Shown: positions 16,718 to 25,692, counted from the first letter of the stretch. The stretch: DNA of 64,000 bases from Gemmata sp051859125 (GCF_051859125.1 NZ_JBHYGG010000035.1:14771-78770), one strand, 5' to 3'. Translations and numbers: made by a program. The notes: generated by a model not told the origin, from the letters alone.

Positions 16718-16930
16718 GCCGCACGATGAACGCAGCGAACACACGATCAACACCGAAGAACGTTGGCCGCAAAAAAGCACAGAAGTCACAAAAAGGAAGG
16801 ACTCGAAACCCGTGCTCCTGGCTTCTCGCTCAACGCTCTTCTTTTGTGACTTCTGTGCTTTTTTGCGGCCATCGTTCGTCTTCGTTTTCTGTCTGAATCG
16901 TGCCTCGGATCGGTCTTGATCGTGCGGCTC
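16716..16930. repeat. Nested inverted repeat with GAGCCGCACGAT outer arms
   Basis: The outer arms GAGCCGCACGAT (16716-16727) and its complement (16919-16930) enclose a near-perfect inner hairpin (16755-16795 with 16838-16884) built around GGCCGCAAAAAAGCACAGAAG. The same outer arm word starts and ends the element at 52798-53158. The left arm overlaps the stop codon of the glycosyltransferase gene. Confidence 0.75.
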
Positions 16931-16953
16931 ATTCTTCCTTCTCCGGGCCAGCC

Positions 16954-18486
16954 ATGTCCGACGCCTCCGACACCCGCCGCACCGTGTACCTGCTGCTGAC
17001 GGCGGTGGCGGTCGCCGCCGCGGCGGCCCGCGTGTTCGGGGCCGAGAACCTGTTCGAGCCGAGCCGGTACACGCCGCCGGCCGACGGGTACACGGCGAAT
17101 GCGCCCGACCCGCCGCGCGCGTGGCCCGCGACGCGCCCCGACCCCACGCCGATGTTCAGCTCGAACGACCGCTCGCGGTTCGCCACGATCCGCGCACTCG
17201 TCGACGAGGGAACCTACGCGATCGGCCGCCGGGTGTACCCCGACGGCGAAGATCCGAAGCGGTTCAAGGATGAGGGGATTGTCGCCGAGCCGCAGTACAA
17301 GAGCCTCGACATCGTGCTGCGGCCGCTGGGCGACGGCGCGACCGGACCGCAGACCCGCGAGTTCTACAGCAGCAAGCCGCCGCTCATGCCGACGCTCCTC
17401 GCCGGGGAGTATTGGTTCCTGAAGAAGGTGTTCGGCCTCGACATCGTCCGCGACCGGTTCGTCGTGATGCCGCTCATCGTGTTCACCGTGAACGTGCTGC
17501 CGTTCGCGGTGTACCTCGTGCTGCTCGCGCGCCTCGTCGAGGGTGCGGGGAAGACCGACTTCGGCCGCATCCTCGCGTTCACGACCGGGGCCGTCGGCAC
17601 GTTCCTCGTCACATTCTCGGGCACGCTGAACAACCACTCGCCGGCCGCGTTCTGCGTGCTGTTCGCCGCGTACCCGCTGGTGCGAGCGCTGCAAGAGAAG
17701 CGCGACATGCCGCCCGCGGGCTACCTGTGCTGCGGGTTCTTCGCGAGCTTCGCGGCGACGTTCGACCTGCCGGCGGCGGCGCTGCTCGCGGCCCTCGGGC
17801 TCCCGCTGCTCGTCGCGCGCACCCGCAACACGCTGCTGTTCTTCGTGCCGGGCGCGATCCTGCCGCTGCTGGCGCTCTTGGCGTGCAACGCGGCGGCGAT
17901 GGGGCAACTGATGCCGGCGTACAGCGAGTTCGGCGGGCCGTGGTACAACTTCGTTGGGAGCCACTGGGCGAAGCGCGGGACGCCGCTCGCGAAGGGGATC
18001 GACTTCAACGAGGAGCCGACGGCGGTCTACGCCTTCCACCTGCTCTTCGGGCACCACGGGTGGTTCAGCCTGACGCCGGTGTGGTTCCTTTCGCTCGGGG
18101 CGCTCGTGGGGCTCGGCATCCGCAGCGCCGCCGACGTGCGGAAGATGTTCGCGAAGCCGGCCGGCACCGGGTGGACGCCCGAGGTGTTCGCGGCAATGAC
18201 GCTGGTGGTGTCGGTGACGGTGTTCGCGTTCTACCTGACCCGCACGCAGAGCTACAACTACGGGGGGAACACGAGCGGCCCGCGGTGGCTGTTCTGGCTG
18301 ATCCCGCTGTGGGTGCTCGCGGTCCCGCCCGCGGCCGACCGGCTCGCGACCTCGCGGGGCGGCCGCGGACTGTGCGCCGTGCTGCTGACGTTCTCCGTGT
18401 TCGCGGTGTTCTACCCGGCGGCCAACCCGTGGCGGAACCCGTGGGTGCTGTCGCTGCTCGAATACACCGGGGTCAAGCGGTACTGA
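16954..18486 (+). CDS. Polytopic membrane protein, GT-C-like, function unknown
   Basis: A 510-residue membrane protein with one N-terminal hydrophobic segment, a ~100-residue soluble loop (about 35-130, with N-D-R-S-R-F-A-T-I-R and F-Y-S-S-K-P-P-L-M-P) and about ten further helices. The early loop with charged residues followed by many helices resembles the GT-C glycosyltransferase layout (the PMT/ArnT style has a DE/ED-type loop), but I see no diagnostic DD motif. Its place after a polyprenyl-sugar synthase would suit a GT-C enzyme using that donor; this is inference. The start at 16954 follows the repeat. Confidence 0.65.
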   Translation: MSDASDTRRTVYLLLTAVAVAAAAARVFGAENLFEPSRYTPPADGYTANAPDPPRAWPATRPDPTPMFSSNDRSRFATIRALVDEGTYAIGRRVYPDGEDPKRFKDEGIVAEPQYKSLDIVLRPLGDGATGPQTREFYSSKPPLMPTLLAGEYWFLKKVFGLDIVRDRFVVMPLIVFTVNVLPFAVYLVLLARLVEGAGKTDFGRILAFTTGAVGTFLVTFSGTLNNHSPAAFCVLFAAYPLVRALQEKRDMPPAGYLCCGFFASFAATFDLPAAALLAALGLPLLVARTRNTLLFFVPGAILPLLALLACNAAAMGQLMPAYSEFGGPWYNFVGSHWAKRGTPLAKGIDFNEEPTAVYAFHLLFGHHGWFSLTPVWFLSLGALVGLGIRSAADVRKMFAKPAGTGWTPEVFAAMTLVVSVTVFAFYLTRTQSYNYGGNTSGPRWLFWLIPLWVLAVPPAADRLATSRGGRGLCAVLLTFSVFAVFYPAANPWRNPWVLSLLEYTGVKRY

Positions 18487-18489
18487 ACC

Positions 18490-19635
18490 ATGCCCGACCA
18501 ACCTCCCGCCGACGCACCGCCGCTCGTGACCCGGGTCGAGCCCCCTGCCTCGGCCCCGCAGAATCCGCGGCCCGGGTTCTGGGGTGCGGTGCTGTGGTGC
18601 GGGTTCTTCCTCGCCGTGCAACTCGGCAGTGCCATCGCGATGATCGTCGCGTTCCTCGGCGTCGCGGCCGCCCGGAGCGACGACGCGGGGAAGTTCCTCA
18701 ACGACCAACTCGCGGGGTTCGTCAGCGCCGCGGCCAAGGCCGGCCCGAACGACCCGCCGCGGCCGCCGGTGCCGACCGAGATCGCGCAGTCGCTCGCCTA
18801 CGGGATGCTCGCCGCACAGGTCGCGTCGGTCGGCGCGATCCTGCTCGTCGTCCCGCGGGTGGTCGGCCGCGACTGGAAGCGGCAGATCGGCGTCCGCACG
18901 CCGGCCGGGCTTCACGTGTTCCTCGCGGTCCTCGTCGTCCCCGCGTTCATGCTCCTGGCCGAGGGGATTCAGGAGTTGTTCCTGCGGCTCACGGGGATCA
19001 CCCGCCCGGCGGCGAACGAGGCGCTGAACGGCACCTTCGCCACGGTGCCGCTGGTCGTCACGCTGCTGGCGGTCGCGGTCGGCCCGGGGGTGGTCGAGGA
19101 GTTCTGGTGCCGCGGGTTCCTCGGCCGCGGGCTGTGCGCTCGATACGGACTGCGCTGGGGCGTGCTCGCAACGTCCGTGCTGTTCGGCCTGCTCCACATG
19201 GACCCGTCGCTGGTGTTCATCACCGGCCTGATGGGCGCGTACTTGCACTTCCTGTTCCTCGCCTCGCGCTCGATCTGGGTGCCGGTCGTCCTCCACCTCC
19301 TGAACAACGGGCTGACGATCTTCGCCCTGCTGAACCCGGCGCTCCGGGCCGCGGGTGCGGCGCTCCAGGAGGACAAGCCGGGTTACCGTGCGGTCATCGA
19401 CATCGCGGCGCTCGGGCTGATCGTGTTCGTGAGCGTTGCCCTGTGGACGAGCCGGGCGAAGCTGAGCGACGACGCGACCGCGTCCGGGTGGGCGCCCGAG
19501 TACCCCGGCGTCTCGGCCCCGCCGCCGGAAGCGCAGCGGCGAACCGAGTACGGTGAGGTGAGCCCCGCGGCGATGTTCCTGGCGCTCGGCTCGTTCGGGG
19601 TCCTGGCGTACCTGCTGTCGCAGTACGCCCCGTGA
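18490..19635 (+). CDS. CPBP family intramembrane metalloprotease
   Basis: A 381-residue membrane protein with a Pro-rich N-terminus and about eight hydrophobic segments. The CPBP/Abi (Rce1-like) motifs are present: E-E-F-W-C-R-G near residue 200, F-G-L-L-H-M near residue 235 and H-L-L-N-N near residue 273, supplying the Glu and His residues of the active site. These proteases cut within the membrane, for example prenylated peptides, bacteriocin targets or anti-sigma factors. It starts 3 bases after the preceding gene, so it is co-transcribed with it. The substrate is unknown. Confidence 0.88.
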   Translation: MPDQPPADAPPLVTRVEPPASAPQNPRPGFWGAVLWCGFFLAVQLGSAIAMIVAFLGVAAARSDDAGKFLNDQLAGFVSAAAKAGPNDPPRPPVPTEIAQSLAYGMLAAQVASVGAILLVVPRVVGRDWKRQIGVRTPAGLHVFLAVLVVPAFMLLAEGIQELFLRLTGITRPAANEALNGTFATVPLVVTLLAVAVGPGVVEEFWCRGFLGRGLCARYGLRWGVLATSVLFGLLHMDPSLVFITGLMGAYLHFLFLASRSIWVPVVLHLLNNGLTIFALLNPALRAAGAALQEDKPGYRAVIDIAALGLIVFVSVALWTSRAKLSDDATASGWAPEYPGVSAPPPEAQRRTEYGEVSPAAMFLALGSFGVLAYLLSQYAP

Positions 19636-19675
19636 CGTCGCGTCGACCTCTCACCGGATCTGTTGGGTTCGTGTT

Positions 19676-19739
19676 GGTCCGAGCCCGAGCGCCGAGCGAG
19701 GGTTCACGTGGACCCTCGCTCGGCGCTCGGGCTCGGACC
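19676..19739. repeat. Perfect 28-bp hairpin, GGTCCGAGCCCGAGCGCCGAG family
   Basis: Arms 19676-19703 and 19712-19739 pair perfectly over 28 bp with an 8-base loop. The family also occurs at 20909 and 50991. The rest of this 316-base gap (to 19951) shows no gene and presumably holds the promoter of the prepilin-like gene. Confidence 0.88.
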
Positions 19740-19951
19740 CGTCCACCACGGTTCCGGCTCAACCGGACGTGGTATCACGCCCGCGTCATCACTTCTCGGG
19801 TACGCTCGGGACCGGTGGGCGGAAAATGCGCTCCTTCGCTCTCGCGTTCGCACCGCCCTCAGCTAGAATCGGGGCGCTGCCCGACCGCCGCCCCAACTCA
19901 GGGGCGGCCCCGCACACCGCCGGTCGTCCTCTCTCTTCCGGGGTTAGTCAC

Positions 19952-20866
19952 ATGATCCGCCGTCCCAGGTCCGCGTTCACCCTCATCGAGTTGTTGGTCG
20001 TCATCGCCATTATTGCGATCCTCATTGGCTTGCTCCTCCCCGCCGTGCAGAAGGTCCGCGAGGCCGCGGCCCGCACCAAGTGCAACAACAACCTCAAGCA
20101 GTGGGCGCTGGCGGCCCACGGCGCGAACGACGCGATCGGGCGGCTCCCCCCGCAGATGGGCTCGTTCGCCGGGGCGCACGGGTCGGTCTTCTGGCACCTG
20201 CTCCCCTACGTCGAGCAGAAGGCGCTGTGGGACGTGGTGCCGTTCAACACCACCCGCAACGAGAAGGTGCCGACCACCTACGTGAACGACCCGTCGGCGA
20301 TCACGATCCTCCCGGTGGTCCGGTGCCCGTCGGACCCGAGCCTGCCGCAGGCGAAGCTCCGTATGTACTGGGAGGCCGGGAGCTACGCCGGGAACTACCA
20401 GGTGTTCGGGACGGCCCCGGCCGTCCCGGGCGCGGCGACGTGCGACAACGTGGGGTACGAACTGAACGGCAAGGCCCGCCTCCCGACGACGTTCGCCGAC
20501 GGCACGTCAAGCACAATCATGTTCGCGGAGAAGCTCGGGTACTGCGGCGACATCGCCGGGACGATCGGGAACTTCACCGTCGGCGGCAAGCCGGGCGGGA
20601 ACGCGTGGTCGCGATGGGACTGCGTGGACAACTGGGACCCGGTGTTCGCGCTGTGGCAGACCGGGGCCGCGTCGATGTTCCAGGTGAACCCGAAGTGGGA
20701 CCAGGCGGCGTGCGACTACCGCGTGGCGTCCACCGCCCACACGGGCGGGATGATGGCCGCGTTCGGCGACGGGAGCGTGCGGAGCCTGGCCGGGGCGATC
20801 GACCCCGCGACCGTGTGGTGGCCGCTCGTCACCCCCGCCGGCGGCGAAGTGGTGGGGAACTACTGA
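19952..20866 (+). CDS. DUF1559-type prepilin-like protein
   Basis: A 304-residue protein of the large planctomycete DUF1559 family. The N-terminus is a type IV prepilin/pseudopilin signal: basic R-R-P-R-S-A then F-T-L-I-E-L-L-V-V-I-A-I-I-A-I-L-I, with the usual Glu at +5 and a long hydrophobic helix to about residue 33. The DUF1559 body includes A-A-R-T-K-C-N-N-N-L-K-Q near residue 42 and the C-terminal H-T-G-G-M-M-A-A-F-G-D-G-S-V-R. Prepilin peptidase should process it, and it would then sit in the inner membrane or an exported fibre. The role is unknown. It has a hairpin on both sides. Confidence 0.93.
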   Translation: MIRRPRSAFTLIELLVVIAIIAILIGLLLPAVQKVREAAARTKCNNNLKQWALAAHGANDAIGRLPPQMGSFAGAHGSVFWHLLPYVEQKALWDVVPFNTTRNEKVPTTYVNDPSAITILPVVRCPSDPSLPQAKLRMYWEAGSYAGNYQVFGTAPAVPGAATCDNVGYELNGKARLPTTFADGTSSTIMFAEKLGYCGDIAGTIGNFTVGGKPGGNAWSRWDCVDNWDPVFALWQTGAASMFQVNPKWDQAACDYRVASTAHTGGMMAAFGDGSVRSLAGAIDPATVWWPLVTPAGGEVVGNY

Positions 20867-20908
20867 CGCCCGATACGGTGTGCAGGTCGCAAGGTTCCAA
20901 GAGCGGCC

Positions 20909-20977
20909 CTGGTCCGAGCCCGAGCGCCGAGCGAGGGGTGAGCGTGACCCCTCGCTCGGCGCTCGGGCTCGGACCAG
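20909..20977. repeat. Perfect 31-bp hairpin, GGTCCGAGCCCGAGCGCCGAG family
   Basis: Arms 20909-20939 and 20947-20977 are perfectly complementary over 31 bp around a 7-base loop. It lies about 40 bases after the prepilin-like gene and 175 bases before the sigma-54 activator. The copy at 19676 has almost the same arms, so the prepilin-like gene is bracketed by two members of one family. Confidence 0.88.
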
Positions 20978-21152
20978 ACCAGTAGACAGGAATCCGGTGG
21001 CCCCGGGACGAGTCCGGCGGGGTTCGCCCCGCGTCAGAAGTCTCGGGGCCGGTTGGAGCCGCGCGGGCCGGAAAGCCGGTATCGGTGTTGCCCGAAATGG
21101 TGTTCCCGCTCTATCGTAGAGTGAGACTCGTTCCACCGGCACCCGACGGCTC

Positions 21153-23105
21153 ATGTCGAAGCTCCCCAGCGCGTTCCTCGTCGCCCGAAAGGACGACGGG
21201 TTCGGTGACGTGTACCCGCTCCAGCTCGGGACGCGGTACCGCATGGGCCGTTCGCCCGCGAACAAGCTCGCGCTCCAGGACGACCTGTGCAGCCGCGAGC
21301 ACGCCGAGGTGTACCCGGACGCCAACGGGTGGTTCGTCCGCGACCTCGGGAGCCTGAACGGGACGCACGTCAACGGCGAGCCGGTCCGGGCCGAGCGGTC
21401 GCTCCGGCCGCTCGACGAGATCCGCGTCGGGCGCACCAAGCTGGTGTTCGTCGAGCAGCTCTCGCAGCTCCCCCACGCGGCCGGCGGCGACGGCGACGGC
21501 CCCGACCGGACCGACGGCCTCGTCATCCGCAAGCGGCTCGGGACCACCCGGTACCAGCCCGACCCGACCATTCAGATGGAGGACGAGACGGTCGCCGACC
21601 AGCAGCGGATCCAGCCGCAGCAGGCGATCTCGGTGCTGTACCGCCTCGCGCTCGACATGGCCGGCGCGCGGGACCTCAACGAGCTGTGCGAGCTGGTGGT
21701 GGACGCGATCTTCCGGGCGACCCCGGCCGAGGTCGTCGCCGTGCTGGCCCTGAGGGACAACAAGGACCCCGAGCCGGTCGTGTACCGGACCCGCGGGATC
21801 GGCACCCGGACGTACCACAAGGTGTCGAGCTTCGTGAGCCACGAGGTGCTCGACTCGAAGCACGCGGTCCTCGCCGCGAACGTCGCCGAGAGCGCCGCGC
21901 TGAAGAACCGCGACAGCCTCACCGAGCTGCAGATCTCGAGCCTGATCTGCGCCCCGGTGACGTTCGGGGACCAGTTCGTCGGCCTGCTGCACCTGTACCG
22001 GGCGCACCCGGCGGTGCCGCTGAACGCCGACGACCTGGAGTTCACCCTCGCGGTCGCCCGGCAGCTCGGGGCCGTGTGGCACCGGCTCCGGACCGAGTCG
22101 TCGCTGACCGCCGAGGTCCGCAGCCTCAAGGACCTGCTCCGGGTCGAGTCCGAGCTCGTGGGCGAGAGCCCGGCGCTGGCGGTCGTGGCCACGCAGGTCG
22201 GCCGCGTCGCAGAGACCAAGGCGACGGTGCTGATCCGCGGGGAGAGCGGCAGCGGCAAGGAACTCGTCGCCCGCGCGATCCACCAGAGCAGCCCGCGGCG
22301 GGACCGCCCGTTCGTGTGCCTGAACTGCGCCGCACTCACCGAGTCGCTGCTGGAGAGCGAGCTGTTCGGCCACGAGAAGGGCGCGTTCACCGGCGCGACC
22401 GAGCGGATGATCGGGAAGTTCGAGGCCGCCGACCAGGGGACCATCTTCCTCGACGAGATCGGGGAGATGTCGCTGCCCACGCAGGCCAAGTTCCTCCGGG
22501 TGCTGGAGGGGCACCCGTTCGAGCGGGTCGGCGGGAACGTGGCGATCAAGGCCGACGTCCGCGTGGTCGCCGCCACCAACCGCCCGCTCGAGGACGCGGT
22601 CCGGGGCGGCGCGTTCCGCCGCGACCTGTTCTTCCGCCTGCAAGTCGTTCAACTCGACGTGCCGCCGCTCCGGGACCGCGCCGCCGACGTGCCGCTCCTG
22701 GCCGACCACTTCCTGAAGCGGTTCGTCCGCGAGACCGGCCGCAAGATCCGCGGGTTCACGCCCGCGGCGCTGGACAAGCTCCGGGGGCACCGCTGGCCCG
22801 GGAACGTGCGGGAGCTGAAGAACGTAATCGAGCGGGCGGTGGCCCTCGGCTCCGGCCCGCTCGTCGACGTCGCGGACGTATGGCTGTCGGAGGTGGACCT
22901 GAGCGTGTTCAGCGACCCCGAGAAGACGACCCCGGCCGCCGGGCACGGCGCGTTCAAGCCCGTCTCGCTGGAGGAGATCGAGAAGGCGCACATCCTGGAG
23001 ACGCTGAAGTACACGGACTGGAACAAGTCGCAGGCCGCCGCGATCCTCGGCATCGAGCGCTCGACCCTCGACCGCAAGATCAAGAGCTACGGACTGGTGA
23101 AGTAG
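21153..23105 (+). CDS. FHA-GAF-AAA+ sigma-54-dependent transcription activator
   Basis: A 650-residue bacterial enhancer-binding protein. An FHA domain spans ~25-100 (M-G-R-S-P then S-R-E-H and N-G-T-H-V-N-G). A GAF domain spans ~165-310. The sigma-54-interacting AAA+ domain spans ~335-560: Walker A G-E-S-G-S-G-K-E at 363-370, the G-A-F-T-G-A loop at 410-415 that contacts sigma-54, Walker B around 429-439, and R-F fingers. A Fis-type helix-turn-helix closes the protein (~610-648). The FHA input implies control by Ser/Thr phosphorylation rather than a response-regulator receiver. Targets are unknown. The start is the ATG at 21153. Confidence 0.95.
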   Translation: MSKLPSAFLVARKDDGFGDVYPLQLGTRYRMGRSPANKLALQDDLCSREHAEVYPDANGWFVRDLGSLNGTHVNGEPVRAERSLRPLDEIRVGRTKLVFVEQLSQLPHAAGGDGDGPDRTDGLVIRKRLGTTRYQPDPTIQMEDETVADQQRIQPQQAISVLYRLALDMAGARDLNELCELVVDAIFRATPAEVVAVLALRDNKDPEPVVYRTRGIGTRTYHKVSSFVSHEVLDSKHAVLAANVAESAALKNRDSLTELQISSLICAPVTFGDQFVGLLHLYRAHPAVPLNADDLEFTLAVARQLGAVWHRLRTESSLTAEVRSLKDLLRVESELVGESPALAVVATQVGRVAETKATVLIRGESGSGKELVARAIHQSSPRRDRPFVCLNCAALTESLLESELFGHEKGAFTGATERMIGKFEAADQGTIFLDEIGEMSLPTQAKFLRVLEGHPFERVGGNVAIKADVRVVAATNRPLEDAVRGGAFRRDLFFRLQVVQLDVPPLRDRAADVPLLADHFLKRFVRETGRKIRGFTPAALDKLRGHRWPGNVRELKNVIERAVALGSGPLVDVADVWLSEVDLSVFSDPEKTTPAAGHGAFKPVSLEEIEKAHILETLKYTDWNKSQAAAILGIERSTLDRKIKSYGLVK

Positions 23106-23126
23106 TCGAGCCTCACGGGGGCCACT

Positions 23127-23531
23127 GTGGCGAGGCTAAAACTACCGGCCGGCGCGGAAGCCGGATACCGCCTGGAGCATCGCGACGCCTTTGAGTGGAC
23201 CTTCACCATTCACGTTTACGGGCGTGGACGCGATGGGTGGTTTGTCGCCTCCCGGCGTGACGCAGTATCACTCGACAGCGGCCACCAGTACCTGACGTCC
23301 GGCACTTGGCTGATGCTGACCGATTTCATCGGCAGAAGTGGCTTCTGGGGTTTTCCTGAGACGGTTCCCGAGCATGCGGACCGTGTTGTGGATGATGGCG
23401 ATTGGATGACGCTCACGGGTCGAGACGGCGAGCGCCACCACGAGGTCCGGCGGTTCGTTTGGCGGGAGCCAGAACTGGATCGACTGCACGAGTGGCTACG
23501 TCGGATCTCTGGCCTATTTCCCTCCGCGTAG
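23127..23531 (+). CDS. Small protein of unknown function
   Basis: A 134-residue cytoplasmic-looking protein with many Trp/Phe and charged residues (F-E-W-T-F-T-I-H-V-Y-G-R-G and S-G-F-W-G-F-P-E) and no signal or membrane segment. I do not recognise a family. The coding DNA is less GC-rich than its neighbours, which may mean later acquisition. It starts with GTG 22 bases after the sigma-54 activator and its end overlaps the end of the convergent pseudouridine synthase gene by 18 bases. Confidence 0.7.
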   Translation: MARLKLPAGAEAGYRLEHRDAFEWTFTIHVYGRGRDGWFVASRRDAVSLDSGHQYLTSGTWLMLTDFIGRSGFWGFPETVPEHADRVVDDGDWMTLTGRDGERHHEVRRFVWREPELDRLHEWLRRISGLFPSA

Positions 23532-24485
23532 CCTCTCCACGAACTTCATCAGGTCGGCCGGCATCGGCATCGCCCAGTGCAGCGTCGCGCCGCTCGCCGG
23601 GTGGGTGAAGCCGAGTTCGGTCGCGTGCAGGGCCAGCCGCGGCGCGCCGCTCGTGTCGTCGAACACCGAGCCGTCACGCCGCTTCGTGTACACCTTGTCG
23701 CCGCACACCGGGTGCCCGGACTCCGACAGGTGGATGCGGATCTGGTGGGTGCGGCCCGTCTCCAGCCGGCACGACAGCAGCGTGTACCCCGGCAGCCGCT
23801 CCTCGACCGTGACGTGCGTGGTCGCCACCTTACCAACATCCGGCATGGACGTACTGCCGCGGCGGCCGTCCCCGCGGTCCGGGACGAGGCTCGACGTGAT
23901 CGTGCGGGCGGTCATGACGCCCGGCACCACGGTGAGGTAGCGGCGGACGACGGTGTGCTTGCGGAACTGGAGCCCGAGCTCCCGCTCGGCCAGCACCGAC
24001 CGGGCGAACGACACGAGGCCGCTCGTCTCCTTGTCGAGCCGGTGGACGATCCGCAGCCGCGGGATGTCGTTCGACGAGCGGCCGAGTTGCTTGGCGATCG
24101 CCCACTGCGTGAGGTCTTCAAGCGTCGGGTCGAGTTCGCGGCGCTGCTCGGACCACTCGAGTTCCGCGGGGTGGCGGACCGTGTTGACGCCCGCCGGCTT
24201 CTCGACGACGACGACGTGGTCGTCGAGGTGGCGGACGACGAGGCGGTCCGGGTGCGCGACGCGGGGCAGCGGCTTCGGGTGGTCGAACAGGACGATGACC
24301 TCGTCCTCCTTGAGGCGGCGGGCGTCGTCGGAGCACACGGCGTCGCCGACCTTGACGCGCCGCGCGGCGATGAGCTTGCGGACCTCGCCCCACGACGGGC
24401 CGCCGAGCCGCGACCGCAGCACCTTGGCGAGCGTGTGGCCGGCTTCCTGGGGGGACACGGTGAACGGGGGGAGCGTTGCGGACAT
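23514..24485 (-). CDS. RluA-family pseudouridine synthase
   Basis: A 323-residue RNA pseudouridine synthase that isomerises specific uridines in rRNA or tRNA. An S4 RNA-binding domain is at ~10-75, and the catalytic domain has the RluA signature H-R-L-D-K-E-T-S-G at 148-156, with Asp151 the nucleophile, followed by later G-R-T-H-Q-I-R-I-H-L and G-D-K-V-Y strands. The exact target base cannot be told from the sequence. The start is the ATG at 24485; longer versions lack family similarity. It ends the minus-strand operon that begins at 25633. Confidence 0.94.
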   Translation of the reverse strand: MSATLPPFTVSPQEAGHTLAKVLRSRLGGPSWGEVRKLIAARRVKVGDAVCSDDARRLKEDEVIVLFDHPKPLPRVAHPDRLVVRHLDDHVVVVEKPAGVNTVRHPAELEWSEQRRELDPTLEDLTQWAIAKQLGRSSNDIPRLRIVHRLDKETSGLVSFARSVLAERELGLQFRKHTVVRRYLTVVPGVMTARTITSSLVPDRGDGRRGSTSMPDVGKVATTHVTVEERLPGYTLLSCRLETGRTHQIRIHLSESGHPVCGDKVYTKRRDGSVFDDTSGAPRLALHATELGFTHPASGATLHWAMPMPADLMKFVERLRGGK

Positions 24486-24490
24486 CGGGG

Positions 24491-24817
24491 TCACTTCTTC
24501 AGGAACAGGACGGCCAGTTGGATGCCGAGGGTGAGGAGCGACCCGCCGAACAGGAGCCCGACCTGGAACACCCGCCGCGCGCTCTCGTCGCGCCACTTCT
24601 TCAACTCGGCGATCTGCTCCTGGAGCACCCCGAGTTGGACGAGCAGGGCGGGGACGTCCAGCGTCTCAAGCGTTGCCTCAAGTTTGGTCAAGCGGTCGCG
24701 GATCTCCAAAAGATTTGCGCGGCGAACCTCGTCCTTGATCCCGTCCAGGTGACTGATGAATTTGTTCAGTTCGATCTGGAGATCCCGAACAGCCTCCGTG
24801 AGCGATTTCGCGGCCAT
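24491..24817 (-). CDS. Small coiled-coil protein with C-terminal membrane anchor
   Basis: A 108-residue protein. Residues ~5-75 form an amphipathic helix/coiled coil (L-T-E-A-V-R-D-L-Q-I-E-L then D-R-L-T-K-L-E-A-T-L-E-T-L), and residues ~84-106 form one transmembrane helix ending in K-K. It would be tail-anchored in the inner membrane with the coiled coil in the cytoplasm. The start at 24817 has GGAGG ten bases upstream, and only one base separates it from the preceding gene. Not recognised as a known family. Confidence 0.72.
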   Translation of the reverse strand: MAAKSLTEAVRDLQIELNKFISHLDGIKDEVRRANLLEIRDRLTKLEATLETLDVPALLVQLGVLQEQIAELKKWRDESARRVFQVGLLFGGSLLTLGIQLAVLFLKK

Positions 24818-24818
24818 C

Positions 24819-25160
24819 TCAGTCCTCCAACTGGCTGATGAGTTCGTTGACTTTCCGCATCTGGCGGTGCGTCCTTTGTTGGAGGACGTCGTTCCAGAGC
24901 TGAACCAGCCGCAGTTCACGCATGTCGGCAGGTACGAGTTGGTTCGGCGCGAACCACTGGCCCCGCTTGTAGTCTTCGTCCTGGAGGTCCAGGCCGATGG
25001 TCGGCTCTCCGCTCGGTCCGGGCCTCAAGTGCCACCGCACCACGGCCTCGCTGTCCGCGTCGGTGTCCCGCGACGCCAGGAAGTCGGCGGCGGCGTCCAG
25101 AATGCGGACCAGATCGTCGCGGCCCTTCAGCGCGTCGTCGATGTGCTTCTCGACCTTCAT
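24819..25160 (-). CDS. Hypothetical protein, 113 residues
   Basis: A soluble 113-residue protein with an N-terminal helix (D-D-A-L-K-G-R-D-D-L-V-R-I-L-D-A-A-A-D-F-L) and a Glu/Arg-rich C-terminal helix (R-T-H-R-Q-M-R-K-V-N-E-L-I-S-Q-L-E-D). No known domain is recognised. Its ATG overlaps the stop of the upstream zinc-ribbon gene (ATGA) and it ends one base before the coiled-coil gene, so the three are translationally linked and probably act together. Confidence 0.7.
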   Translation of the reverse strand: MKVEKHIDDALKGRDDLVRILDAAADFLASRDTDADSEAVVRWHLRPGPSGEPTIGLDLQDEDYKRGQWFAPNQLVPADMRELRLVQLWNDVLQQRTHRQMRKVNELISQLED

Positions 25161-25633
25161 TTCGTGCCCTCCCCTTCCTCCTCATCATCGCCCTCGGCGT
25201 CGCCCACGTCCACGCCGGACCAGTCGTCGTCCGGGTCCGGGATGTCCATGTACGCGGTGCAGTGCGGGCACGTCTCGGTCGTCCCCATCGAGGCGGCCGG
25301 CCACTCGGACGTCTTCCCGCACTCCTCGCACGCCGCGGTGACGGTGCCGGTGCGGGTCGCGCGCTTCTCGCGGAGCGCGTCCAGCTTCGCACGCGCGATC
25401 GCGGTGCCGAGCACCTCGCGGGCCTGCTCGGCCTGCTTCTCGTCCGCCACGCGGACCTCGATCCCGTCCGTGGTGACCATGTCGGCCCCGCCGAGGACCG
25501 GCTCGGGATCGGCCCTCGGCACCGGGGCCGCCAACTCGGCCGTGAGGCCCTCCTTGCTCAGGAGCGCCACCACCGCCTCGGCCACCTTCGGGCTGTCCGC
25601 GACGAACACGGTCAGCGGGTTGTCGTCTGCCAT
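25157..25633 (-). CDS. DUF2007-like domain with zinc ribbon and acidic tail
   Basis: A 158-residue protein. Residues ~8-80 resemble the DUF2007 putative signal-transducing domain (a beta-alpha module, T-V-F-V-A-D-S-P-K-V-A-E-A-V-V-A-L-L and V-R-V-A-D-E-K-Q-A-E-Q-A). A zinc ribbon follows at ~104-132 (C-E-E-C ... C-P-H-C). The last ~25 residues are mostly Asp/Glu. It is first in a tightly overlapping run with two small genes and the pseudouridine synthase. The function is not known. Confidence 0.72.
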   Translation of the reverse strand: MADDNPLTVFVADSPKVAEAVVALLSKEGLTAELAAPVPRADPEPVLGGADMVTTDGIEVRVADEKQAEQAREVLGTAIARAKLDALREKRATRTGTVTAACEECGKTSEWPAASMGTTETCPHCTAYMDIPDPDDDWSGVDVGDAEGDDEEEGEGTK

Positions 25634-25692
25634 TATCTCTCTCCGGCTCGGGTGGGCGGACATCGAACCGCGGTCGCGGTACTGCTCACCGG

